From an uncultured Acetatifactor sp. (lineage in GTDB: Bacteria > Bacillota > Clostridia > Lachnospirales > Lachnospiraceae), in contig CAJUQT010000017.1 in assembly GCA_910588225.1 (NCBI GenBank), positions 1 through 64,000 of the forward strand: DNA of 64,000 bases, given 5' to 3'. Each line of letters starts with the position of its first letter. Within the stretch, counting starts at the first letter, position 1. The notes under the pieces were generated by a model. The model did not search any database. It saw nothing but the letters and a program-made list of their open reading frames with translations, and was not told the DNA's origin. Shown piece after piece: positions 1 through 8,502 of the stretch. Both the position numbers and the translations under genes were made by a program.

Positions 1-30
1 CAATCTTAATTTGGATAAAATGACCAAAAG

Positions 31-438
31 TTGGTAATTTTCAAACACGCTCTAGAGAAAAATATAGAGAATGCTTTGTTGCGCTGGTTTATGAATGCAG
101 ATGCTATCACAGAAGAAGATTATAAATTATATCAAAAACTGCGGGAAAGAAGAAATGATATTACGCATGAACTTTTGAAAAATCTAAATAATGGTTTTAA
201 TGAAACAGATGCAAAGCTGTATGTAAAGTTATTAGAATTATATCAAAAAATTGACAAATGGTGGATAAATGAAAAAGAAATTCCAATATCAGGGGAGGTA
301 TTGCCGGATGAGTATGATCCGGAACAGGTATCGGGCGGACAGGCAATGATATTGTCAATAATTAACGACATTATTTTTGATAATAAAGAGAGATATAAAA
401 ATCTGTTAGAAGAATTAAGGAAACTGGGAATAGCTTAA
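31..438 (+). CDS. Hypothetical helical protein, probably a 3' remnant
   Basis: Open frame of 135 codons beginning at a TTG with no Shine-Dalgarno sequence in front of it. In-frame stops lie at 7-9 and 16-18, so the frame cannot extend to the window edge. The product is rich in Lys, Glu, Asn and Ile, has no membrane segment, and includes the string RRNDITHELLK, which recalls helical HEPN-like proteins without allowing an assignment. Base composition is AT-rich like the three acetyltransferase genes that follow. The missing ribosome binding site suggests the 3' part of a longer gene whose start was lost by frameshift or lies outside the window. Function unknown. Confidence 0.4.
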   Translation: MVIFKHALEKNIENALLRWFMNADAITEEDYKLYQKLRERRNDITHELLKNLNNGFNETDAKLYVKLLELYQKIDKWWINEKEIPISGEVLPDEYDPEQVSGGQAMILSIINDIIFDNKERYKNLLEELRKLGIA

Positions 439-485
439 TATAAGATGAATATGAATGAATACTTTGAATATTGATAGGAGCAAAT

Positions 486-1331
486 ATGCCGGAAGAAAAA
501 GATTTGACAGATAGGAAATATACAATCAGTCAGTTAAAAACACATGAAATGTGTGATAGTGTCTTAGAACAATTAGAAAAAGCGATTTCTTTAAAAGAAG
601 ATGGATTAATTTTGGAATCAGATGCGGTAATCAATATGCTCTCATTGGAAGTTGAAAAAATAACGGCACAATTTGATGAGCCTAAAGAGAAAATTGAAAA
701 TCTGAATTTTGATAAAAGTACATTGCCAGGGCGGGGTCAGCTTCTCTCTGAAAATGATATGGTTATATTAAGGACTATATCAGATGAGGATTATGAAGAT
801 TATATGAAAGTATCCTACGAATGCGCTATTATGAAAAGTGCTTTTAAGGAAGATACTTTTAAAAAGGATTTATGGGAATCATTCTTATCTAATATAGCCG
901 CGAACTTTTCCATTTATGACAAAGTATCTGGAGAATATGTGGGTTACTGTGGAATAAAAAATATAAATGTAGAGAATTGGGAATTGGTAATAGAACTATT
1001 AAAGAAATATAGGCATCGGGGATATGGATATCATGCGCTTGTAGTAATGTTAAATGCTTTAACAGAATTGACAGGAAAAACTACATATAGAAGCAGGGTT
1101 GACTCTGACAATTATGTTTCACAGAATCTTATGAAAAAACTTGGAGCGAAACCTAACGGAATCAGCGAAATGTTTATTTATGGAGAAGATTTACGCAAGT
1201 TTCAAGAAGAAAACAAAGATTTAATTGATGATACATTAAGAAAATTGGCAAAGGAGTTTCATGTTGCTCCGATTGATTTGATTGGGCATGTGTTGGAGTT
1301 TCGTATTGACTGGAATCCAACGGATTTATAG
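486..1331 (+). CDS. GNAT family N-acetyltransferase (RimJ/RimL-like) with helical N-terminal extension
   Basis: The ATG at 486 has AGGAG at 476-480, five bases away, so it is preferred over the TTG at 471. The 281-residue product has a helical, charged N-terminal stretch of about 90 residues and then a GNAT fold. VILRTISDEDYEDYM is the usual first strand and helix, EYVGYCGIKN is the central hairpin, and YRHRGYGYHALVVML is the acetyl-CoA pyrophosphate loop (RxxGxG/A type). SQNLMKKLGA is the typical late helix. GNAT enzymes move acetyl from acetyl-CoA to amines on proteins, antibiotics or metabolites; the substrate cannot be read here. It lies in an AT-rich run with two other GNAT genes. Confidence 0.8.
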   Translation: MPEEKDLTDRKYTISQLKTHEMCDSVLEQLEKAISLKEDGLILESDAVINMLSLEVEKITAQFDEPKEKIENLNFDKSTLPGRGQLLSENDMVILRTISDEDYEDYMKVSYECAIMKSAFKEDTFKKDLWESFLSNIAANFSIYDKVSGEYVGYCGIKNINVENWELVIELLKKYRHRGYGYHALVVMLNALTELTGKTTYRSRVDSDNYVSQNLMKKLGAKPNGISEMFIYGEDLRKFQEENKDLIDDTLRKLAKEFHVAPIDLIGHVLEFRIDWNPTDL

Positions 1332-1359
1332 ATTGAAATGGGCAGAAAGGCAGTAAATT

Positions 1360-1827
1360 ATGAAATACTTGATAAGATTGGCGGTAAAAGATGATTACGA
1401 TTAAATTGTGCGGCTTTATGAAAAGGCATTTTAGCATAGAGAAGGTTTAGTTGCGAAATATTCCACAGGCTTTAATGAGTATTTATCTTTTTTTGTTAAT
1501 AGGAATAATGCATTTATAGTGGAAGAAGATGATGCGATTTGCGGTGCTGTATTGGTGTATGAAACACCTGATATGTTTTGTGGTCGCTCATTATACATTG
1601 AGTTTTTGGCTGTTTTGCCCGATTATCAAAATAAAGGCGTGGACAGGGCATTGATTGAGTATGTCTGTGATGAGGCGCACAGAGGGGGGATCACAGAAGT
1701 TTCTATCCGTACTGCCTGTTATAAAGATGCATATCTGATATATCGCCATATAGGTTTTCGGGATTCTCAAAGCGATTGGCGGTTTTTAACGATGAATTTG
1801 AAAAAGATAGATACAGATGTGGGCTAA
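1360..1827 (+). pseudogene. GNAT acetyltransferase broken by two in-frame stop codons
   Basis: Reading from the ATG at 1360, preceded by AAAGG, gives MKYLIRLAVKDDYD, then TAA at 1402-1404, IVRLYEKAF, then TAG at 1432-1434, and then an uninterrupted 130-codon frame to 1827. All three pieces are in one frame and join into a normal GNAT N-terminus of the type IRLAVKDDYDxIVRLYEKAF. The distal part keeps LYIEFLAVLPDYQNKGVDRALIEYV, an acetyl-CoA loop in which the usual second Gly of QxxGxG is Asp (NKGVDRAL), and AYLIYRHIGF near the end. A separate gene starting at the internal GTG or ATG near 1519 would lack the first strand and helix. Two substitutions in a short stretch indicate decay. Confidence 0.75.
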
Positions 1828-1893
1828 GTATAGTTGCATTTTCTATTCGTATTGAATGAAGACCAATGAGTTTATAGAATGAGGAGAAGGCTT

Positions 1894-2562
1894 TTGAGTG
1901 ACAAAAGAAATGACTTTATTGTAGGTAATAATCTTGCATTATATGGAGAAAAAATCATTCTAAATCTGCTGAATCAATCAAATGTGGAATGCTATTTGTC
2001 TACATATAAAAGGGCTTCTGCTTTTTCAAAAGTATATGAGATGATGCCCGATTTCTGGGAACATCAATGTAATCGTATTAAAGAGTATGCTGATGGAAAA
2101 CAGGACAATAAAGCAAGATATTTGATAGCTGATAAAATGTCATTGCAGGGAGTTGGATATATTGAATTAGACTATGGCAATCCGGAAATGCCTGAAGTAG
2201 ATATCGCAATGCTTGAGGAATATCAAGGGAAAGGTTATGCCTTTGAAGCAACAAAGATACTGTTTGTAAATGTATTTGGAAATGAATCAATAAAGTGTAT
2301 TGTTTGGAATGCTTTTTGTTCAAATAAAGCAAGCTGTAGGATAGCTGAAAAATTGGGCGGTAAGGGAGTAGAAAGGAAAAATCTGGTAGTGGAAGCTATG
2401 CAGGCAGCTGGATTAAAAGTAAATTCGGCAGATTATAAGGAGGCTCCCGCGACAGTGGCATATGAGATTAGTAAAGAAATATTTATGAACAAATTTTGTG
2501 ACAGGAACTATAATAAACATGATAAGAATGTCCAAACTATTGCGGGAGAAAATACCAAATAA
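1894..2562 (+). CDS. GNAT family N-acetyltransferase
   Basis: The frame opens at ATG 1879, but GAGGAG at 1881-1886 lies inside that frame and points to the TTG at 1894, giving 222 residues. The core has YGEKIILNLLNQSNVECYL (first strand and helix), GVGYIELDYGNPEMPEVDIAML (central hairpin) and YQGKGYAFEATKILF (acetyl-CoA loop QGKGYA). SNKASCRIAEKLGG is the conserved late helix of RimL-like enzymes. The last 50 residues are less typical and the frame ends 10 bases before the next probable start. Substrate unknown. It is the third acetyltransferase reading frame in 2.1 kb. Confidence 0.75.
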   Translation: MSDKRNDFIVGNNLALYGEKIILNLLNQSNVECYLSTYKRASAFSKVYEMMPDFWEHQCNRIKEYADGKQDNKARYLIADKMSLQGVGYIELDYGNPEMPEVDIAMLEEYQGKGYAFEATKILFVNVFGNESIKCIVWNAFCSNKASCRIAEKLGGKGVERKNLVVEAMQAAGLKVNSADYKEAPATVAYEISKEIFMNKFCDRNYNKHDKNVQTIAGENTK

Positions 2563-2572
2563 CGAAGTGACT

Positions 2573-3028
2573 ATGGATTATAGAGAAGAAATTGGAAAAT
2601 CAAATATGATAATTTATACAACAGAAGACGGCTTATCAAAGATTGAAACAATTTTCGATGGCGATACGGTCTGGCTGTCAAAGGCGCAGATGGCGGAGCT
2701 GTTTCAGAGAGACCGTTCTGTAATTTCAAAACACATAAAAAATATCTTTGAAGAAGGTGAGCTTTCCAGAGAAGGTAATGTGCAAATTTTGCACATTGCA
2801 AATTCCGATAAGCCCGTAGAATTTTATAATCTCGATGTGATCATTTCTGTCGATTATCGTGTGAAATCAAAACGAGGTACGCAGTTTAGGATATGGGCAA
2901 CCGGAATTTTGAAAGAGTATATGCGTAAAGACTTTGCGCTGGATGATGAACGCTTGAAAAACTTAGGCGGCGGTGGATATTTTAAAGAACTGCTTGAAAA
3001 AAGAACTTCGTGCAATGGGGCAGCTTGA
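2573..3028 (+). pseudogene. Truncated RhuM-family (virulence RhuM) protein
   Basis: From the ATG at 2573 the product begins MDYREEIGKSNMIIYTTEDG and continues with DGDTVWLSKAQMAELFQRDR, a winged-helix-like RhuM N-terminus, then SVISKHIKNIFEEGEL and RGTQFRIWATGILKEYM. RhuM proteins are usually about 330 residues; this one stops after 151. The family signature is lost just after ERLKNLGGGGYFKELLEK, where the frame runs into an unrelated tail. A neighbouring frame at 2973-3188 does not restore the RhuM C-terminus, so this looks like a deletion or recombination junction near base 3000 rather than a simple frameshift. RhuM homologues travel on plasmids and genomic islands; their biochemical role is unknown. 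Confidence 0.7.
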
Positions 3029-3078
3029 CGGTTATCAAAATGTAAAAGTGCAACAGGCGTTGCACAAATGGAGAATAT

Positions 3079-3360
3079 ATGCACAGAGGAAGAATAAAGG
3101 TTTATACATATACAAGAGTATCTACAGCTATGCAGACAGACGGTTATTCCTTAGACGCACAGAAAGCCAGAATGAAAGCATTTGCTGATTTTAATGATTA
3201 TGAAATTGTTGGTACATACGAAGATGCCGGAAAATCCGGCAAGTCCATTGAGGGACGGTTAGAATTTAACCGTATGATGGAGGACATCAAGTCGGAGAAA
3301 GACGGCGTTTCTTTTAGGTTGCTTTACCATAGTGCAGGTGAAGAACAAAGTGGGTTCTGA
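3079..3360 (+). pseudogene. Serine recombinase (large resolvase/integrase) N-terminal fragment
   Basis: The first 77 residues match the catalytic N-terminus of large serine recombinases: YTYTRVSTAMQTDGYSLDAQ holds the nucleophilic Ser and its flanking Arg, followed by GTYEDAGKSGKSIEGRLEFN. The domain breaks after EDIKSEKDGVSF, where the FKLSRFGRN-type segment should follow, and 16 unrelated codons lead to a stop. These enzymes are about 450-550 residues when intact, so this is a remnant with no recombinase or zinc-ribbon domain and cannot be active. It lies directly after the truncated RhuM gene and abuts an endolysin-like tail fragment in another frame, so at least two recombination events have passed through here. 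Confidence 0.8.
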
Positions 3361-3427
3361 TGTCAGATGGGGGAGACTGAAGAACGGATCCGAGTGGATT
3401 GCGTTGGATTTCTGCGAGAAGATATAA
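3317..3427 (+). pseudogene. Endolysin/amidase C-terminal SH3-like repeat remnant
   Basis: In the frame starting at 3317 the DNA reads GCFTIVQVKNKVGSDVRWGR followed by LKNGSEWIALDFCEKI and a TAA at 3425. This resembles the last 35 residues of phage or element amidases of gut Clostridia, where a bacterial SH3-like repeat ends with GRLKSGxGWIxLDYxxxI. There is no start codon or upstream catalytic domain in this frame. It begins within three bases of the point where the recombinase fragment loses similarity, so 3315-3317 is a clean junction between two unrelated mobile-element genes. Confidence 0.55.
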
Positions 3428-3716
3428 AAAGATAGAAGACAGACGTACTATTATAGTTGCCAGAACGGAAAAATGTAAATGTGAAAGAAGAATTGAACAT
3501 GAGGTGCGGAGGCGCCAATCGAAGCTGTCAGATTCCCTCCGGGACTGGCATAAGAAGGAGTCAAAGGCAGGGACACAGGTACACGGGGCTTTGAAGGCTG
3601 CCTGCCATGATGCGTTCCGGGCGGCAAGGCAGGAGATGAATACCGGAGTTGCCGGGATGGAAGTGCAGGGCGGATTTGATGCGAGGGCATGGGGAGAAAA
3701 CCAATAAAGCACAAAT
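3428..3716 (+). other. Unassigned stretch with an unrecognised open frame (3399-3707)
   Basis: An open frame of 102 codons (3399-3707) crosses this segment, but its first part overlaps the SH3-like remnant in a different frame. The product is rich in Arg, Lys and Ala, has no ribosome binding site and no recognisable motif. It may be the tail of a mobile-element gene or chance. Nothing else is visible before the terminator at 3724. Confidence 0.25.
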
Positions 3717-3723
3717 GATAAAA

Positions 3724-3764
3724 GGGGCTCAACCTTCCGAAAGTAAACCAGAAGGCTGAGCCCC
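3724..3764. terminator. Strong hairpin between convergent units
   Basis: GGGGCTCAACCTTC at 3724-3737 pairs with GAAGGCTGAGCCCC at 3751-3764 with one unpaired base and a 13-base loop. Only short A/T runs flank it, but it sits tail-to-tail between the mobile-element remnants and the minus-strand GmrSD-like gene ending at 3792, so termination is its likely role. Confidence 0.6.
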
Positions 3765-3791
3765 GGAGAAAAGAGTCCGCCTGACGGATCG

Positions 3792-5531
3792 TCATGACTT
3801 TATGAGGGCATATTTTTTCAAATATGCAAGATAGGCACTGAGGATACGCGATGTGCGGTTTTCGATGTCGGTTTCGGTGAAATCTGTCTTCGCAGCTGCA
3901 AAATTAAGAAGCTCCAGATTCTTCGTGCCTTCCTTTAGTTGTTTCCGACTGTTGGTAAATCCCTGATAGTATTTGATTTTGTCTATAAAGCGATAATCAG
4001 CCGCACGGATATTAATGCGTTTTTCCAGCAGAGCTTTGTTGCCGAGAGCCTCAATATTTCGGATATTCGTCAGAGACTTTTCCTTATCCTGACGGTTACG
4101 GGCGTAAATATGCTCGATTTCAAAGACTGTCTCCAGCGAGAGCAGTTCCTGTTTTTCATTTTCAAAAGTCCACCATGCCAACATTGATTTTGTGATCGGG
4201 CGGCTGTTGTTAAATCCGAAGGTGGAGAAAAGGTTTTTAATATCCGAAAGCTCAAATTTAAAGTCCGCAAATGTAACCGGGAGATCGTTTACGATATTGA
4301 CCATCTCCGCATATACGGGAGTTCTGAGAGCATTTACGCCGGGGTGCATAACGGCATATGTCCAGATGAAGCCGGTGATCTTGTTCAGGAATTCATAGAA
4401 GGCATCATCCTCCAGCAGACCATTTTCATCTTTGTTGTGCATGAAGTATACGGAGACAAAATAAGTCCACATGCCATTAGGTGCATAATTCAGTACAAAC
4501 AGTCTGCGCAGCACTCTTGACGAGAAATGGTCGGCATCCTGGTTGGAGACATCCTCCCAGAAATCTGCCAACATGATCAGGTCAGTAAAGGTGTCCGACT
4601 TCTTCAGCAGAGCGTAGTCGTTCTTCTCATAGAATTTGCGCAGCGCCTCTGTGGTAGAGGATTTGATGCCCATTTTTGCACGTACATAATACATATATCT
4701 GGTAAAAAGTTCATCCATCGGAGTGCCGGTAACAGGATGGAAAATTTTCTCACACAGTTCTTCCAGAGACTTCCACTTTTTAATAAAAGTATCCTTTTCT
4801 CCCATATTAGAATAAAATTTGTAGAACTGTGCCTTGAAGATATCCGCATCGGACAGCGGTTTACCCCTGTCATTTAAAGTAGAGAAGATTCGCAGGGCGG
4901 TATCCTGTGATTCCGCTTCAATCGGCAGCAGAATACAGTTATTCATGATCCTGGTCGGAAGATAGGCAAAGTAAGTCGGAAAGTTTCCGAGAAACGAATC
5001 AATACACTTCTGGAAAAAGAGATAGTTCTGAGCATACCGACTTTTTTGGTCCTTCTTCACAATACCGGTACGGAGAATATCAAGAAATTCCTCTTTATCA
5101 TTATCAGTGGCAACCTCGGAGTCAATCTTCAGCTCCGTCATATCAGGTTCACCGAATTCATCGGTCTTCCACAGGCATTTTTCAATGTTATGTCTGGTGG
5201 AGATGGAAGCCTTATCCTGCATGTGGCCGAATTTGGCGTAAAAAGCGCGGAGAAGCAGCATGAGTGTAGTCAGGCGCTGCTGGCCATCAATAACCTCCAT
5301 TTTCTCCTTATTTTTGAAGGTGACAATGGGACCAAGGAAGTATTCACTGTTACTGTCAAATTCTGTGCGGCCATCATCCGGGATAGCGAAATTGAAAATG
5401 TCATCCCAGAGGGTCTGGCATTCGGTCTCTCCCCACGCATACGGGCGCTGGTAATCCGGAATCAGAAAGTCTGCCCTCTTATCCTGAAACAAATCTTTAA
5501 CTGTCTTCTGGTCTACATTTAATTTTGACAT
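3792..5531 (-). CDS. GmrSD-type DUF262/DUF1524 endonuclease-like protein
   Basis: The ATG (5531) is preceded on its strand by AGGAGG at 5539-5544. The N-terminal DUF262 domain shows LIPDYQRPYAWGETECQTLW and, near residue 80, EVIDGQQRLTTLMLLLRAF, the ParB/DGQQR nucleotide-binding motif. The C-terminal DUF1524 domain has FEIEHIYARN near residue 475 followed by NIEALGNKALLEKRIN, matching the His-Me finger nuclease core. At 579 residues it carries both halves of the GmrS/GmrD type IV restriction enzyme, which cleaves glucosylated hydroxymethylcytosine DNA in the founding example. Many single-chain relatives act in phage defence against modified DNA. It is monocistronic, transcribed away from the glycoside hydrolase, and flanks a larger defence island. 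The modified base recognised cannot be inferred. Confidence 0.85.
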   Translation of the reverse strand: MSKLNVDQKTVKDLFQDKRADFLIPDYQRPYAWGETECQTLWDDIFNFAIPDDGRTEFDSNSEYFLGPIVTFKNKEKMEVIDGQQRLTTLMLLLRAFYAKFGHMQDKASISTRHNIEKCLWKTDEFGEPDMTELKIDSEVATDNDKEEFLDILRTGIVKKDQKSRYAQNYLFFQKCIDSFLGNFPTYFAYLPTRIMNNCILLPIEAESQDTALRIFSTLNDRGKPLSDADIFKAQFYKFYSNMGEKDTFIKKWKSLEELCEKIFHPVTGTPMDELFTRYMYYVRAKMGIKSSTTEALRKFYEKNDYALLKKSDTFTDLIMLADFWEDVSNQDADHFSSRVLRRLFVLNYAPNGMWTYFVSVYFMHNKDENGLLEDDAFYEFLNKITGFIWTYAVMHPGVNALRTPVYAEMVNIVNDLPVTFADFKFELSDIKNLFSTFGFNNSRPITKSMLAWWTFENEKQELLSLETVFEIEHIYARNRQDKEKSLTNIRNIEALGNKALLEKRINIRAADYRFIDKIKYYQGFTNSRKQLKEGTKNLELLNFAAAKTDFTETDIENRTSRILSAYLAYLKKYALIKS

Positions 5532-5728
5532 CCTGAATCCTCCTGGTAATTTGTGTATGATTTGTATTTATTCTAACATGAATTATCATGCAAAAACAAC
5601 GATAAATGTGGTAAACCATTGAAAAGAGTCAGTGTTTTTGCTAAGATTAAAATGTCGGATGGCCCTCTATATCAAAGTCAGCCTGCTCACGTCAGGAAAT
5701 GGCAATATACGCAGAAGGAGAAAAGAGA

Positions 5729-8491
5729 ATGATAAACAGCAAAAACGTACCCAAAGAGTATCGTCCTATACCATTCTGGTCCTGGAATGAAAAATTGGAC
5801 ACAAAGGAATTGGTGCGGCAGGTGGAAGAGATGAATGCCCGGGGAATGGGGGGCTTTTTTATGCATGCAAGAGGCGGACTTCAGACGGAATACATGGGCG
5901 GGGAGTGGTTTGCCAATGTGGAAGCATGTGTCCAGAAGTGCGAAGAGAACGGTATGTACCCCTGGGCCTATGATGAGAACGGATGGCCCAGCGGTTTCGG
6001 AAACGGAATTGTAAACGGCAGGGGAGTGGAGTATCAGCAGAAATATCTGCGCGTCGAAGAGGGAGAAAAGAATACCGACAGAACCATTGCCAATGTGGAC
6101 GGATACCATTTTTATTATGATGTGAATCCTTTCTATGTGGACACTTTAGACGGAAAAGTCATAAAAGAGTTCATAGATAATATATATCAGCCCTATTATG
6201 ACCGATTTGCGGGAAGAATTGCGGGGATATTTACGGATGAACCACAGATATCAAGAAACGGAATTCCGTGGAGTTTTATTTTGCCGGAGGAATATGAAAA
6301 AATGTACGGGGAAAGTCTGATTGAAGGGCTTCCCCTGCTTTTCTTTGACAGAAATGGCTGTAAAGAGACCCGGGTGAAGTTCTGGAAACTGGTATGCCAG
6401 TTGTTCTCACAAAATTATATGAAACAGATTTATGACTGGTGCGAGGCGCATAAACTGAAACTTACAGGGCATTTGGTTTTGGAAGAATTTCTGCAGAGCC
6501 AGCTTACTACTAATGGAGCATGTATGCCTCATTATGAATATATGACAATACCGGGAATGGACTGGCTGGGACGGCATAACATAAGAAGTCTTACCCCTTA
6601 TCAGGTGGGTTCGGCGGCAAGACAGCTGGGCAAAAAACAGGTTCTGTCTGAGACTTTCGCAATGTGCGGACATAATGTGGGACATGATGAGCTGAAGTGG
6701 ATATTCGAACATCAGATGGTGCGGGGCGTCAATTTGCTGTGTCAGCATCTGGAGGGATATTCCAACCGGGGTCTGAGGAAGAGAGATTATCCTCCGGCGC
6801 TGTATATTCAACAGCCCTGGTGGAAGGACAGCGAAGCATTTCATGATGCAATGAGTCGGACAGGTATGCTGCTTTCCCAGGGAGACGACGGCGTGGAGGT
6901 GCTTGTGATACATCCCCAGACCACGGCGTGGGCCCTGTGTAATAAGGAAAGTCTGGACAGAATCAACGAAGCGTCAAAAGGCAATACTCCTGACAGCATA
7001 GAGAGGCTGAATGAGGATTTCCTTGACCTGTTGGAACAGCTGGAAAGAAAGCATGTGAACTTTCATCTCGGCGATGAAATTCTGATGGAGCGTCACGGCA
7101 GAGTCAAGGGAAACCGGATTGTGATAGGCGAGAAGAGCTATTCCACTGTAATTCTGCCCAGGCATGAGATTCTGCTTGAAAATACAAAACGTCTCCTGAA
7201 GGAATTTACCGCAAACGGGGGAAGGATCACAGATGCTGAGATGACAGCGGCGAACGATATCATTGATATCCCTGAGATTACATATTGTGAAAGACATTAC
7301 GGCGAGTATGACATGTACTATTTTGTCAACAGCACCGAGCATACCTTTGACGCATATATAAAAGCCGGAAATAAGACCATGAATCCAATTACAGGGGAGC
7401 TTTCCGAATTTGACGGACATCATGTGTTCAGGAAGTACGAATCCCTGATTGTGATAGACGATCGGACGGGCAGAAAGGCTGCGGTGATACAGCCGAAACT
7501 TACCCCCATAGACCTTGGGGGAGAGTGGAATATTACATCGGTTTCAGAAAATATCCTGACCATGGACTACTGTGATTATTACTTTGACGACAGGCTGATT
7601 GAGAAAAACGGCTATATTTTAAACGCCACATACCGGGCCCTGGATTTATGCCGGCCGGTGAAAATCAAGTGTGAATATAAAGTCCGAATCAATTATATTC
7701 CCCGGCCCCTTTACCTTGTCTGTGAGACGCCGGAAATTTTCGAGATTCGGGTCAACGATGAGAAAATAGAGAGAACGGACTGCGGCTATTTCGCAGATAA
7801 AGCATTCCGCAGGCTGGATATTACCGGATATGTGAAAATCGGAGAGAATGTGATAACGACGGTCGTTGATTTCAGACAGTCGGAGGCTGTCTATGAGGGA
7901 ATCCGAAAGAGCAGGATATTTGAATCGGAGAAGAATAAACTGACCTTTGAGATGGAGATGGAGCAGATGTATCTCCTGGGAGACTTTTCGGTTGACACGG
8001 TTGGTTCTTATGAGGAACTGGACAGAGAGGCGTGCAGATTCTCGGGCAGTTTCGTGATAGAAAAGCCTGGAAAGACCATTTCCCTTGAAAATATACAGAG
8101 ACAGGGCTTCCCCTTTTTTGCCGGCGAAATGACAGTGAAAAAGATTTTTTCTGTCGGGGATACAAGACTTATGCTTGACTTTACGAAGACGGGCATTAAC
8201 TTCGTAAAGGCAAGAATAAACGGCTGTCGGCTGCCGCAGTTCATGTGGGAGCCCTATACCGCCGATGTGTCCGGGCTGGTGCGGGAAGGCGAGAATGAAA
8301 TAGAACTTACGCTGGTAAACAACCTGAGAAATATGCAGGGACCGCTGCATCTGGCAGAAGGAGAATCCTACAGAGTTGCACCTGCTTCCTTTTATAAGGA
8401 GGATTGTCTGTGGGTAAAGGACGTTTCGGCAGACAGATGGAATGATGATTATTGCTTCGTGAATGTGTCGGTTAAGAACAGAGAGAGGTAA
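5729..8491 (+). CDS. Large glycoside hydrolase, GH106-like rhamnosidase type
   Basis: AGAAGGAG at 5713-5720 supports the ATG at 5729 (920 residues) rather than the ATG at 5699. The N-terminus YRPIPFWSWNEKLDTKELVR, then ARGMGGFFMHARGGL and YPWAYDENGWPSGFGNG, is characteristic of the TIM-barrel glycosidases usually annotated as glycosyl hydrolase or GH106-like alpha-L-rhamnosidase. The middle keeps FTDEPQIS and TGHLVLEEFL, which carry candidate acidic catalytic residues. Two beta-sandwich, jelly-roll-like regions follow, with FEIRVNDEKI and FVKARINGCRLPQFMWEPY typical of GH2-like sugar-binding domains. No signal peptide, so it probably acts in the cytoplasm on imported oligosaccharides. Only 11 bases separate its stop from the next gene, yet the following operon has an unrelated defence character. 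Confidence 0.75.
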   Translation: MINSKNVPKEYRPIPFWSWNEKLDTKELVRQVEEMNARGMGGFFMHARGGLQTEYMGGEWFANVEACVQKCEENGMYPWAYDENGWPSGFGNGIVNGRGVEYQQKYLRVEEGEKNTDRTIANVDGYHFYYDVNPFYVDTLDGKVIKEFIDNIYQPYYDRFAGRIAGIFTDEPQISRNGIPWSFILPEEYEKMYGESLIEGLPLLFFDRNGCKETRVKFWKLVCQLFSQNYMKQIYDWCEAHKLKLTGHLVLEEFLQSQLTTNGACMPHYEYMTIPGMDWLGRHNIRSLTPYQVGSAARQLGKKQVLSETFAMCGHNVGHDELKWIFEHQMVRGVNLLCQHLEGYSNRGLRKRDYPPALYIQQPWWKDSEAFHDAMSRTGMLLSQGDDGVEVLVIHPQTTAWALCNKESLDRINEASKGNTPDSIERLNEDFLDLLEQLERKHVNFHLGDEILMERHGRVKGNRIVIGEKSYSTVILPRHEILLENTKRLLKEFTANGGRITDAEMTAANDIIDIPEITYCERHYGEYDMYYFVNSTEHTFDAYIKAGNKTMNPITGELSEFDGHHVFRKYESLIVIDDRTGRKAAVIQPKLTPIDLGGEWNITSVSENILTMDYCDYYFDDRLIEKNGYILNATYRALDLCRPVKIKCEYKVRINYIPRPLYLVCETPEIFEIRVNDEKIERTDCGYFADKAFRRLDITGYVKIGENVITTVVDFRQSEAVYEGIRKSRIFESEKNKLTFEMEMEQMYLLGDFSVDTVGSYEELDREACRFSGSFVIEKPGKTISLENIQRQGFPFFAGEMTVKKIFSVGDTRLMLDFTKTGINFVKARINGCRLPQFMWEPYTADVSGLVREGENEIELTLVNNLRNMQGPLHLAEGESYRVAPASFYKEDCLWVKDVSADRWNDDYCFVNVSVKNRER

Positions 8492-8502
8492 ATTATAAGC
8501 GT

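Noticed and set aside
5046..5522. 158-codon plus-strand frame
   Set aside because: Antisense to the DUF262 domain of the GmrSD-type gene, without start signals.
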